Assembly (NCBI RefSeq): GCF_933775445.1
Contig: NC_065876.1
Span: 22,816,001-22,880,000 of the forward strand
Source of the DNA: Argentina anserina
Taxonomy: Eukaryota > Streptophyta > Magnoliopsida > Rosales > Rosaceae
Length of the DNA stretch: 64,000 nt
Direction of reading: 5' to 3'
Part shown: positions 12,101 to 23,891 of the stretch, piece after piece
How the letters are laid out: each line of letters starts with the position of its first letter
How positions within the stretch are numbered: position 1 is the stretch's first letter
Notes under the pieces: model-generated
Seen by the model: the letters and a program-made list of their open reading frames with translations, nothing else
Databases searched by the model: none
Told to the model about the DNA's origin: nothing
Program-made: the position numbers and the translations under genes

Positions 12101-12377
12101 CTCCTTTTATGGAACAAGGATCGACCTCAGTGTAGCTTCTGATGTTAAGGTTCCCGTATTGTTTATCTCAGGGGACAATGACCCACTTTGCCCAGTCAAT
12201 GTCCTGGAGAACACTGAGAAAATCATTGGTAGGGTGTCTAGGCTGGTGACTTTCAAGGGAAGAGGTCACGGGTTTGCCCACCGACCTCAGTCTGCTGAAG
12301 AAGATGAAGATGCAGAGAAGGCTTTCCTGATTATGAGAAATTGGCTCAATGATGGCTTGGTTGCACTAACTGAATGA
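9142..12377 (+). CDS. Dienelactone hydrolase (carboxymethylenebutenolidase homolog), premature stop in exon 2
   Basis: Exons are 9142-9273, 11355-11644 and 11846-12377, all with GT-AG borders; together they give 317 codons plus the internal stop. The family consists of alpha/beta hydrolases that open dienelactone-type lactones. The Ser-, Thr- and Leu-rich N-terminus resembles a plastid transit peptide. The catalytic triad is visible: Cys204 in GFCFGGG, Asp253 in GDNDP and His282 in GRGHGF. Other family blocks are LLSDIFGFEDSSTREFAYRVA and LLPDLFRGDPW. An in-frame TGA at 11631-11633 (codon 137) stands where the family has Cys in RVACNGYN. Moving the donor upstream does not repair the frame. 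The product would stop before every catalytic residue, so this is either a recent null allele or a sequence error. The rest of the frame is clean, with no second break. Intron 1 is about 2.1 kb and contains no recognisable gene. Confidence 0.85.
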
Positions 12378-13304
12378 TAGACGTCCTCTCAACACTTGTG
12401 TGTATTTTGATCAAAGACAAAAAAGCTCAGTTCCTGATGGGAGTGATGGCAGTGATTGAAGCCATCATTGTAATATATGCTATGTACAGCAGTTCATGTT
12501 TGGTGAAGATGCCGCTTAGCTTTGGTAGTAAAGACTCCAGGCAAAATATATGCTTCTCAAGTTACGATACTTCTGTCTCTCTGCTTCTTAGTTCTTATAA
12601 TAATAAGCTGCTAGTTTCAGAAGTTTATTGTTATCCTTTCTGTGACACTTTATTTGTACATTTCAGAAACGCTACTAAAATCTTGTTTTAAGAGAATTGA
12701 GGCCAGTATGCAGATTCAAATCTGTTGTCTCTTTGAGATACAAAAAGGAAATAGATACCCCACGTGGAAAAGACAATAATGAATATTGGAAGAAAAATAT
12801 ACTCATATTAGGAAGATATATACTCGGAAGCATATAGTGAAGGTAATAGAGAATGGTTTAGAGTAAGGAGAGATACTAAAGAATGTGCTTGGAGCATCTC
12901 TGTGAGTAAAACCGAAACATTTCCATGTGAAAAACTAAGATCAGTTTAGAAATCAATCATATCATTATGAGAAGGTACATTTATGTGCTTCCTTTGAGCT
13001 CCTCTTCGACTTGTTCTTTAAATATTTCTTTCTTTCGTCGTGCAAACTTTGACCGCAATAAGATCTCAGTTTCCTATTGATCTGCATGATTTCCTTGACT
13101 GAATGAAAGTACTTGTATCTCCTCACTCAAGAATCAATCGCATCAAGGCATTCAACCATCTCTAAAATTAAAGGCATGCTCATCAGCAACCGTTACGAGA
13201 GAGAAGGCCTCCCATGCATGTATATATCTTTCAAGGTCTACAACTCTGTGCACGTTATTTGCGCTGCGCAATGCCGCCAAGGCCAACTGCCAAGGATGGA
13301 ACAC
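12378..13304. other. Hydrolase 3' region and spacer, nothing recognised
   Basis: The first few hundred bases are probably the hydrolase 3' UTR. After that no domain, terminal repeat or RNA gene was recognised. The short open frame at 13113-13307 has no family resemblance. Confidence 0.5.
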
Positions 13305-13593
13305 TGAACAAGTTAAATTAGATGAAATCAAGAGAGATTAAAACCAGAATTAGTGTATATACTTGATATTCAACTATCTATTACAAACTTATGGTGATGC
13401 TCTTATATAGAGATGATAGTACAACTATTCTACTAATATACAATTGAGAATTTATTGATGCATTGAACACATTGATAGTTTTGTCAATGGTAAAGATTTA
13501 AAGGCTTGTATGTCAAGGATTGTGTGCTATTATTGATGTGACTTCTTTGTTGGTATGCTATGTTGTTTCACATTAGCATGTTTATCTTTAACA
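13305..13593 (-). mobile_element. 3' LTR of a truncated Copia element (minus strand)
   Basis: Read on the minus strand, a polypurine tract TTGAGAGGGAG is followed by TGTTAAAGATAAAC, the start of the LTR at 13593. A TATA-like CTATATAAGAG lies at about 13411-13421. The probable far end is TTGTTCA at 13305, giving about 289 bp. The second LTR is missing, so the 13305 border is not confirmed by a target duplication. Confidence 0.65.
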
Positions 13594-15461
13594 CTCCCTC
13601 TCAAGTTGGCGCATACACATCAATCATGCCTAACTTGGTAAGTGAATCATAAAAAACTTTTATGGAAACACCTGCCAGCTGCTCTTGTGTGGGAACAAAA
13701 TGAAAGCTGATGAGATTGACATCTAGCTTTTCTTTTATGAAGTGACGATCAACCTCTACATGTTTAGTGCGATCATGTTGTACTGGATTTTGTGAGATAT
13801 CAATTGCTGCCCGTTGTCACAGTACCGTTTCATGATACTTTTTAATTTGGCACCCAAATCAAGTAACAGGTTTCTCAGCCATAGTATCTCATACACACCA
13901 TGAGCCATACCTCTGTATTCAGCTTCTGCACTGGATCGTGCCACAACTGTTTGTTTCTTGCTCTTCCATGTACCAAATTTCCTCCCATAAATGTGAAGTA
14001 ACCTGATGTTGACCGTCTGACTATGATATTTTCAGCCCAATCTACATCTGTGAAGCCACATACTTCAAGAGTATTGTTGTGTTTAGAAAATATCACTCCT
14101 CTCCCCGGAGCTGACTTCAAGTACCTTAAAATTCTCACAACACCATTCATGTGATCCTCACTCGGATTATGCATGAATTGACTTACCACACTTACTGCAT
14201 ATGCAAGATCTGGTCTAGTATGAGTCAAGTAAATCAATCGCTCAACTAGTCTCTGATAACAAGCTAGATCAGTAGGTATCTGATCTGGATATTCTGCTAA
14301 ATGATGATTTTGCTCAATAGGAGTGTCAACAGGTGTGCAATATAACATGTCTATTTCTGCGAGTAGATCGAGGATATACTTTTTCTGACACAAGTAGATC
14401 CATTCACTTCCCCTGGCTACCTCAATGCCTAAGAAGTACCTTAGTTCACCAAAGTCCTTCTCAAACTCAGAGGCTAACTGTTTCTGTAATCTATCCATCT
14501 CCACAGTGTCATCACCAGTTATTACCATATCATCAACATAGATAATCAAGGTTGTAATATTTCCTTGTTGATGTTTGAGAAAGAAAGTATGGTCTGAATT
14601 ACTGTGCTTGTAACCAACCTTCCGTATGAACTATGAGAATCTTCTAAACCAAGTACAAGTTGACTGTTTGAGGCCATATAGGGATTTTCTTAATTTGCAC
14701 ACAAAGTCACTAGGTGATGTAACTACATATCCACGTGGAAGACTCATGTATACCTCCTCGGTTAACTCTTTATGAAGAAATATGTTATTGACATCAAATT
14801 GCCGAAGTGGCCAGTTTGAACTTGCAGCCAATGAGAGCAGGACCCGAATAGTATTCATTTTAGAAACGAGAGCAAATGTCTCATCATAATCTATACCATA
14901 TGTCTGAGTGAACCCCTTTGCTACAAGTCGTGCTTTATACCGGCTCATTGATCCATCGGCATTATGTTTTACTATAAACACCCAGCGACAACTTACAACC
15001 TTTTTTTCATCTGGTGGAGGACCAAGTTCCCATGTATTGTTCTTCTGCAACGCTTCCATCTCTTCCTCCATTGCTTTTCTCCATTTTGGGTCATCCAATG
15101 CATCTTGCACTTTGTTAGGTACTGATACAGCAGATATTTGATTCATAAATGATTCATATGACTTGGATAATCTTCTAGTTGACATATAATTAGCTAGTGG
15201 ATACATAGATTTGGCTTGTAGAGTAAGTTCATATCTTTTAGCTTGGACCACGAGTAGACATATTTGGTAACACATATTGACCACTGTTAGACTCACTACT
15301 ACTGATATAAGTAGACAGACTAACCTCTTGAGTATGATCTTCGGTAACAGGGAGATGTGAGTCAGGGGTAGGAGTGATGACATGAGGGGCCGGTTCTGGT
15401 ACCTGGATGTTTGGAGGCTTGCAATCCGAACCTACTCTACAAGCCACCAATCCTCCACAAA
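13594..15461 (-). pseudogene. Copia reverse transcriptase/RNase H remnant, 5'-truncated
   Basis: The minus strand carries, from high to low coordinate, the post-integrase linker (to about 15450) and the RT start with DPKWRKAMEEEMEAL, CRWVFIVKHNADGS, YKARLVAKGFTQ and LYGLKQS (14631-15383). The RT catalytic block IIYVDDMVITGDD and YFLGIEVARG follow (13875-14549), then the RNase H block SSAEAEYRGMAHGVYEILWL (13756-13944). Frameshifts separate the pieces. Gag, protease and integrase are missing: the element stops abruptly at about 15461, where receptor-kinase coding sequence begins. It is a typical Copia pol but not functional. Confidence 0.88.
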
Positions 15462-16760
15462 AATATCCGGCACATGAATCTTGTTAAGATCTTGACATGT
15501 TGCTCCAGCACGGATTACAAGGGTAATGAATTCAAAGCTATAGTTTTTGAGTATATGTCCAATGGAAGTTTAGAAGAGTGGCTGCATAGAGAAAACCAAT
15601 CAAGGAGTCTGAATTTTCTTCAAAGACTGAATATTGCCGTTGATATTGCGTCTGCATTGTGTTATCTCCATGGTCATTGTGAGCCACAGATCATTCACTG
15701 CGACATGAAGCCAAGCAATGTTCTTCTTGATGATGACATGATTGCTCGGATTAGTGATTTTGGGTTAGCAAGACTCGTGCCACCGACCATGGTGTCCTCC
15801 GAAAACCAGAGTAGATCAACAGTTGGGATAAAGGGAACCATTGGCTATGCTGCTCCAGGTAATAATCGTGTTCCTAAATGTTATTTTCACTATTTTTTAT
15901 TTAAGATGAAATATGAACATGGACAAACGTACGTAGGAGCATATCATGGTAACTTATAATTAACATGACACTGACAAACTAAAATTTCAAGCCCTAAAAT
16001 TTATCAACATAAAATAGATGATTACATCTAGAAATGACATAACTGATCAATACTTTAAGGATCAAAAATATATCGATGATCGATGGAAACTGAATGTCTT
16101 CCTATCTCAACCCAGCAGTGAAATTTAGTTGTTTACAGTCAAACAACACCAACCGCTGACCATAGAAATGTTTCCAACTTGTCATGCTAGTCTGATAAAC
16201 AATGAAACTCTCAAAAATAAAAATAGTTGGTTCCAGATTGCACTCGAAAACTGATATACTTGATTGTTTTATGAATTCCAGAGTATGCAGTTGGTGTTGA
16301 GCCATCAAAACAAGGGGATGTTTATAGCTATGGGATCCTTGTGTTGCAATTGTTCACAGGAAGAAGACCCACTGATGAAATGTTTGTAGATGGTTCCAAT
16401 ATACATACTTTTGTTAAGACGGCCATACCAGGAAGAATCATGCAGATTGTGGATCCTATTCTTATTGCCACCCTAGAAAAGACTGCAAATTCATCAACCA
16501 GAAACAATACAGTGATCAACATCCGTGGTACCAACAATGAAATCAATGCTGTTGAAGATGAAATTGACAGTGAGAATCTAAGCACGATGAGAGATAACGT
16601 GTGGAAGTGCATACTTGCAATCCTTAGGATTGGACTTGCATGCTCAGAAGAATCGCCACGGAATAGGATGTCTATGGAGGAGGTCCATAGGGAGCTACAC
16701 CATCTGAAAATTGCTTACACTAGTGTTGACATCAGTCGTGAGAGGCTAAGAAGAAGCTAA
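15462..16760 (+). pseudogene. LRR receptor-like kinase, C-terminal kinase fragment (subfamily XII type)
   Basis: Two exons, 15462-15858 and 16282-16760, join at GT-AG borders (TGCTCCAG|GTAATA and ATTCCAG|AGTATG) with matching phase. They encode the C-terminal part of a kinase domain: IRHMNLVKILTCCSSTD, VFEYMSNGSLEEWLH, the catalytic loop HCDMKPSN, DFGLAR, GTIGYAAPEY, GDVYSYGILVLQLFTGRRPTDE, then CSEESPRNRMSMEEV. The loop has HCD in place of HRD, so it is a non-RD kinase like the FLS2, EFR and Xa21 immune-receptor group. The signal peptide, LRRs, membrane segment, ATP-binding loop and catalytic lysine are gone: truncated Copia DNA directly abuts the fragment. The remaining frame has no stops, which suggests recent truncation. 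Confidence 0.85.
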
Positions 16761-17361
16761 TCAAACAAGAGCTGCTGTTACAGAAAATATACATGACATG
16801 GACTGGTATGCCTCCTCTTTCGGTTTGTTTGCATTTCTTTTTATATATTCAATCTTTCGTTCCCTAATTATGACTACATAATCCACAGGTTTTTGTTTAA
16901 TTTTGTACGTACAGTATGTCATGGGAAGCGAGGTATCAATATAGTTGCTTGTACTACTGGAAACGTCTAAAGGAAAGAAGAAATTTGTCTGCAAGTGTAG
17001 AAGAAATAAGTTGTATCTACTAACTTGTGTTCGCTAGCTTGATTTTGAAACTGCTAGGATATGAATTGTAACTTGTGTAGATCTCACAAAAAAATGGTGA
17101 GCAGAAATGCTAGAGATTTGTTTGTTAATAATGTGTAATAAGTGATGCATGTAACTAAATTTCTGGAGACTTTTCAGAAAAGACAAACCACTCCAATTAT
17201 GTAAGTAATTGGGAAACTTAATAATAAACCATGCCAAATGAAGAATATCTTTAATCATTTGCTCTGAATCTATGTGATTATTAGCAGTGCATAGTAATTT
17301 TAGTAGCCTTGATGATTATATGATCCCCTAATTATATAAGAATGTGATGTTGAAGATTATG
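16761..17361. other. Kinase 3' flank, no gene seen
   Basis: AT-rich DNA after the kinase stop, probably its former 3' UTR. It runs up to the target duplication TTATG at 17357-17361 of the next LTR element. No domain or RNA gene was recognised. Confidence 0.5.
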
Positions 17362-17576
17362 TGTTGAATTTTGAGATGAAACAAGAAGATGAAAGTTTAT
17401 AGTTTCAACTCAATTGTATTTCTCTTGATATATTTCATGAATGAAGCAAAGCTACACCTACTGATATATATATATACACACCAAACAAGAATGTTAGAAT
17501 TACTCCAAAACTAAGTAGCACACAGATGTGGACTAATTGATTTTTCAATTCACACACACATCTAATATCTTCAATA
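17362..17576 (-). repeat. LTR copy 1 (3' LTR) of the non-autonomous element
   Basis: About 215 bp, from TGTTGAATTTTGAG to CTTCAATA on the plus strand, nearly identical to 25596-25928. It has a single copy of the block CACACAGATGTGGACT that is repeated five extra times in the other LTR. Confidence 0.9.
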
Positions 17577-17899
17577 CTCCCCCTCAAGCGAAGTCTGAAA
17601 GGAAAACGGCAGTCGAGCTTGACCAACAATCTCCAAGTATGGCTAAAGAAGTTATGGATGAGAGGATGGATAAGAATAAGTGAAACAAATTCTGGCAGCT
17701 TTGTCCGTCCACTTTGGATGGCTCCCATTTTCTGTTATGACAACTTGAGACATGAGCCACATATGCCGGGAAAGCTCTATGTGTCTAGTTTCTGCAACTT
17801 TTTACATAACTGGATTCGAAAGTCGGAATCAATCCCAATTTCTGTTTTAGTGCATCAAGGTCAATCTAGAAAAACAAAGTAATTGTTTGCTCAAATGGT

Positions 17900-19000
17900 T
17901 GATTGCTCAAAATTGCTCCCCCTGAAGCTAAATCGGGATATGATCCCGGCCTTCTTACTAGAAGGGAACAAATCTGATTGGAACCAACATATATATAAAA
18001 ACTCTGATAGTCCAACATTGAAAATGATGAGGTTAAAACAAACCCTCTAAACATATCTCTCCTCCAAACGAAAGATGAAGAAATCAGATCTTGGTCATGG
18101 ACAATAAATCTCTTCAAAATGAAAGAAGAAATAATAAATTGGCCAAGGAGAAATGAAATGAGGAGTTATGAACTCTAAATCGATCTCTCCTCCAAAATGG
18201 AATGGGATGGAAATCATAAAATGACAATGAAAAAATGAGGAGTATTATATGGAAGAACTCCAACAGATTTCTCTCCCAATGATAGAAGAATAAATCAAAT
18301 AATGAGACCGACTTGGATCTACTCCTTATCAGAAATAATTTGAGGTATGACCTCTAAACCGATCGAGAAGGATGAAGAAATCGGAATGACAAAAGGGACA
18401 ACAACTTTGTTTATGTGTAGGGTATGCAGCACTGCTTGCATCCCCTACATAACCATGCAGATCATACACACCTTAATGCTCTAATTCTTCCCCTCAAGCT
18501 GGATCAAGGGAAACCACAGAACTAAGCTTGAATTAAAGGTGATCAAACTGAGTTAGCACAAAGGAAATATGAAGGGTCAGAATCAAATATATTCGCCGAC
18601 CAAAGAGAAAAAAAAATAAGATGAAGAATCAAATCTTGACTATGGACAACAGATTTCTTCTCAACATGAAAAGAAAAAAAATAAAAAATAGCCAAAATGA
18701 AATGTGGAGATATGAACTCCTAAACAAATCTTTCCTCTAAAAATGAAATGGATGGAAAGATCAGAACTTGATTTTGAACTAAAACATGGAGAATACTCCA
18801 AGGGGTTTTATTATTCAGTTTAAATATCAGAAACTAAAGAAACTCTTATTTGAGCTTACTCCTCATCAGGAACGATTGAGGTATGACCTCAAACTTGATT
18901 TCTTATCAAAATGAAAGAAAAATAAATCAGATAATGACTCTGATTTGAATCTACTTCTTATTGGGAATGAGTGAGATAGATGGAAATAGAGTTACTTCCT
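17900..19000. repeat. Degenerate ~540-bp tandem duplication inside the element
   Basis: Blocks recur about 540 bases apart. A CAAATCTTG/CAGATCTTGG ... ATGGACAA block occurs near 18080 and 18630, GGTATGACCTC near 18343 and 18883, and TATGAACTC ... AAATCNNTC near 18165 and 18705. The copies differ by many substitutions. There is no open frame. Confidence 0.6.
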
Positions 19001-19113
19001 CCGGCCATTATGAATTAATGGAGAAGGAAGATGAAGATGAAGTTTGCGGAAGCAAGATTGTAGAAACATGTCCTATGAGGAAGCCTGCTCTGATCCAAGA
19101 TGCAGAGTAAAAG

Positions 19114-21195
19114 TGTCACGACCCCAAATTTCAAGTATGAAACCCAAATTTCGAAGTTATGAAAAACTCTAAAACAATCTCAATAAATCGAAATCGTTTT
19201 AATGTCACAGCGGATCATTACTGAGTTCATAGTAGAACTCAGTCAAATTGATTATTACAAACCAAATTTATAACTCAAGCATTATATCAAATGGAAATGT
19301 AAAAATCCTCTCAAATCCTCACCACAAGATAAAATAAAACAACTTAAAGTCTTCAGTGTTGTCAGTCAACTCCGCTAATCCACACCTGCGGAATTATCCC
19401 CTACACCATCGAATAGGTGCACCGGGATTATAAACACAAACTCAGTAAGCTTTACAGCTCGTATGAGTACAACAATAATATAACTTGCATAAAATATAAA
19501 CGAAAATCCACAAAGCATCAATCATAAATGCACTCATGATTCATTGGACGACCCATCTGGTTGTCCAATATTGACAGAAAATATATATACTCATGAGAAA
19601 TCAGGCAACCCCTCTGTTTACCCAAATGCATTTATAATACGGGTACTCATGAGCGCTGGTACACCTCTGTTACCCCTTATGTTAGTACGCCGCCCGACAT
19701 TGGACAACCACTTGCTACCCAATATCCAAAAATATAGGTACTCATAAGCGCTGGTACACCACTGTTACCCCTCATGTTAGTACCCGACAAACAGACTAGA
19801 GCTCTAACTGAATCGTACCTGTCGCCCGGCCAAGGCTAGGTTCCGACATGCCAACACGTCCGAAGACAGGTCCACAGACCACAAAAACGTTTTAACATCA
19901 CTTACGTTAAAACCACGTACAAACAATCATCACATGATATTGTACAAATAAATCGACATACTCAATAAATAAACATCAACACTATAATGAACTTATTCAC
20001 AATGGAAATTACGACAATATATAATATAGCAAACCATATATATGTACTTATTTTACCAATTATACACATACACAATCCACTACATCATATACATATCATA
20101 GTTCATTCTTTTAAATTTAGAGTATTCATGCATCTCCACAAGGGTAGATTCGTCACTGTGAGATTTTACTCACCTTATATTCCTGAGCGTAATTTTCATG
20201 ATTCTGAACTCGAATCCATTACTCGTTGTGTCGATCACCTAAAATAGATAAGAAGTGAATTTTGAAGCGTTACGTAAAACCTTAAATGCCGAAAAAGTAT
20301 TAATGTTTTACTGTTCAGCAATTTCGGGTTTTTACGAAATCACTGTTCATGCAATTACTATTTCACGTATTACTATACAAATACATATTAATTATGTATT
20401 CCTATACGAGTACATATTATTTATGTATTTCTGTACATGTACATACTATTTACATATTCTTATACATCCATGTATTATTCCATCGTAAATATTGTCTCAG
20501 TAAATAATAATTACCGATTTACCCTTCAGAAATTAATTTTACAATTACTGTACGTAACATAATTTTACATTCACCGTATGTAAAATAAAATTTATATTTA
20601 CTGTATGTAAATAACTTTTTACATTCACCGTACGTAAAAAAATGTTACAAAAATTACCGTTTGAAAATCACTGTTCACGCGCCGCACACAGTGACAGTGC
20701 GTGGGGCCCACGCGCCGAATCTAAAACCGGCGCGTAGCTCGCCAACGCCGCCCCAAAACTCCTCCATTTTCTCTCCACGGCCCAAGGCCACTTCCTGCCC
20801 CTTTCACGCCCCCTCACGCGCCGCCTAAGGCGGCGGTGCGACTTTCTCCTCCTCCCCCTCTGATTCACCACCAATCCTCCACAAAAAACTTCTCAAACAA
20901 CATACAATCACTCATATCAATCAACTAATGCATTACCATACCTAATTGAAGCCCTAGGATGGCCAGGAATCGCCGGAGGAGCTTGAGATGCCGGCGGAAT
21001 CGATTTAGCGAGGGTTAGACCGCGGCGCGAATTCCGCTCCAATCTTGCTTGCAGATGGCTTCGGCGGCGAGGATCAGTGAGGGTGGTGTGGTCTCTGTGC
21101 CCTGGTTTCACCGGCGACGTGCTTGGACGGTAGAAGAAGTCACGGAGCTTCGGGATGTCGCGCGGAAGCTCACAGCAACGAGGCGAGGTACGTCG
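19114..21195 (-). repeat. 3' LTR of the Gypsy element, lacking its U3 start
   Basis: Related over long stretches to the solo LTRs at 35944-39001 and 46504-49022. Shared blocks include the terminal GGGGTCGT(G/T)ACA, a GAGCTCTAA-GACTAG block, tandem CATGAG/ACCCATCTGTTACC motifs and TAAATGTAA tracts. The LTR beginning, including the promoter region seen in the 35944 copy, is missing because the integrase frame runs straight into it near 21195. Confidence 0.7.
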
Positions 21196-22303
21196 AGCTT
21201 GAATTCCACATGTCTCCTCTTTAGGTCTACATATCTCTTATGTCTACTCTGTGCGGTCCAGATCCTATCTCGAATGATCGAGATCTTCTCTGTGATTTCT
21301 TGAACGACCTCTGGGCCCATTAATGCTTCATCATCAACTTTGGCCCAACAGATAGGTGATCGACATGGTCTACCATAAAGAGCCTCATAAGGTGTCATCC
21401 CGATGCTAGAATGGTAACTGTTGTTGTAGGCAAACTCAATCAACCTCAAATGATCCTCCCAGCTACCTTTAAAATCCAGCATACAAGCTCTCAACATATC
21501 CTCCATCACCTGATTCACACTTTTTGTCTGTCCATTAGTTTGAGGATGAAAAGCAGTACTCATATCCAAGGTAGTACCCATAGCCTTCTGCAAACCACCC
21601 CAGAACTTCGACGTGAAACGTGCATCTCGATCAAAAACAATAGAAACTAGAGCTCCATGAAGTCTCGCTATCTCATCCACATATAGTTTCCCTAGCACGT
21701 CCACAAAATACTTCATTGACACTGGAAGAAAATGTGCCAACTTCGTCAACCGATCGACAATCACCCATATCGCATCGTGACCCTTATTGGACTAGGCAGT
21801 CCAGTCACAAAATCCATAGATATATGTTCCCACTTCTAAAGAGGAATAGTCAATGGCTTCAACATGCCAGTTGGTCGTTGATGTTATGCTTTCACTTGCT
21901 GACAAGTAAGACACTTCGATACAAATTCAGCTACATCTTTCTTTATCCCGTTTCACCAGAATTGCCTGCATATGTCCTTGTACATCTTGGTGTTCCCTAG
22001 ATGAACGATATAACGAGATCGATGTGGCGTGCGAAGGACCTCCTCCTTGAGATCATTACAATCTGGGATGCACAATCTTGCCCCAAACCTCAACCCTCCA
22101 TCGGGTCCAACTCTCCACTCGGAAGGACATTCATCAAGCGTATCTACTACAAGGTCTGCCAACTTAGCTTGTGAGAATTTATCTTGTGCCTGACCCTGTA
22201 TGATCCTTGAGATTAATATAGGTTGCACAGTGACGCTGCCAAGAAAGAGCTTTGGTTCTCTTCCCGATAGTAGCAAGTCAAACTTTGATGCAGTTTCGAG
22301 CAT
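21108..22303 (-). pseudogene. Gypsy integrase
   Basis: 21953-22303 holds the zinc-binding N-terminal part, with HRSRYIVHLGNTKMYKDICRQFW. 21108-21764 holds the catalytic core, with MIVDRLTKLAHFLPV, FDRDARFTSKFW, AFHPQTNGQTKSVNQVMEDMLR and YNNSYHSSIGMTPYEALYG. The two are separated by stops. The C-terminal block breaks off after RRHVEFKLDV and continues into LTR-derived residues with no relation to integrase; a deletion between integrase and the LTR explains this. Confidence 0.9.
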
Positions 22304-22438
22304 AAACTATTCTTGAACCATAAGAGAAGCTATCACACCTCTCGGTTTCCTGCTCAAGGCATCGGCCACAACATTTGCTTTATCCGGGTGATACTCCAAT
22401 GTAAAGTCATAGTCCTTGAGTAGTTCCATCCATCTCTT

Positions 22439-23844
22439 CTACCTCATATTCAATTCTTTATGTGAGAATAGATACTTTAGACTCTTATGATCAGAAAAGA
22501 GTTGAAATTTCTCACCATACAAGTAATGTCTCCAAATCTTCAGGGCAAAAACAACTTCCGCGAGCTCTAGATCGTGAGTGGGGTAGTTCTTCTCATGGAT
22601 CTTTAACTGTCTAGAGCCATACGCAACCACTCCTCCATGCTGCATCAACACACAAACCAAGCCTTAAGCGAAGCATCATTATAAATGACATAACCGCCCC
22701 CACTAGAGGGAATTGTCAACATTGGAGCTATGGTCAAGCTGGTCTTTATTTTGTTAAAGGCCTCCTCACATGCTTCTGTCCACACAAATTGAACATCCTT
22801 CTTGGTCAACTTGGTTAATGACGATGCAATACTATTAAACCCTTCGATAAACCTCCGGTAGTAACCTGCCAAACCCAGGAAGCTACGAATCTCAGTAGGG
22901 TTCTTCGGGCGACTCCAACTCTTCACTGCCTCCATTTTTTACGGGTCTACTAATACTCCATCTTTTGAGACCACATGACCAAGGAACTTGACTTCTTCCT
23001 TCCAGAACTCACACTTCTCGAACTTGGCATACAATCTTGCTTCCTTTAAGGTCTGAAACACTGTTCTCAGATGCACCACATGCTCTTCTTGAGACTTGGA
23101 GTATATCAGAATGTCATCCACAAAAACTACAACAAACTCATCCAAGTACGGGCTAAAGATTTGGTTCATCAAACTCATAAAGACAGCTGGTGCATTGGTT
23201 AGGCCAAAGGGCATGACCACAAACTCATAGTGTCCATACCGGGCCCTGAAGGCTGTCTTCGATATATCTTTTTCCTTCACCCTGAGTTGATGATAACCGG
23301 ATCTCAAATCAATCTTAGAGAATACCGTAGCTCCTTTAAGCTGATCAAACAAATCATCAATCTTAGGCAAGGGATAGCTATTCTTGATGGTCACCTTGTT
23401 CAGTTCCCTGTAGTCCACACATAACCACATAGAACCATGTCTCTTTTTCACGAACAGAACCGGTGCACCCCAAGGTGAGACCCTAGGTCTAATGAACCCT
23501 TGGTCTAATAGTTCATCTATATGCACCTTCAACTCTTTAAGTTCGTTTTGTCTCATTCTATAAGGCGCCTTTGATACTGGTGCCGTACCAGGTACCACAT
23601 CTATGCAAAAATCCACAACTCTTCGAGGGGGTAACCCTGTCATCTCTTGGAACACCTTACCATACTCAGATACTACCACGATGTCTGCAATAGTTACTTT
23701 TTGATCTACAGATTCCACATGTGCCAAAACTACTGTTCTCATGGCATTATCTGACTTGAGACAACGATAATGAAACATTGGTTCTCCGGGCCTTTGGAAG
23801 AACACCATGTCAAAATAATCAATCACTTCGTGCTGCAGCCTCAA
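22439..23844 (-). pseudogene. Gypsy reverse transcriptase and RNase H
   Basis: 22939-23844 encodes the RT with [62 protein letters not shown] and the catalytic [13 protein letters not shown]. 22645-22935 continues with [16 protein letters not shown] and the first RNase H strand (IYNDASLKA). 22439-22660 has [20 protein letters not shown] and [12 protein letters not shown] stop at 22936-22938 and a frameshift near 22650 break the chain. All active-site aspartates of the RT are present. Confidence 0.92.
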
Positions 23845-23891
23845 TCAATCAATCCCTAGAATCACATCATAGGTGTGGTCCGGAATCACTA

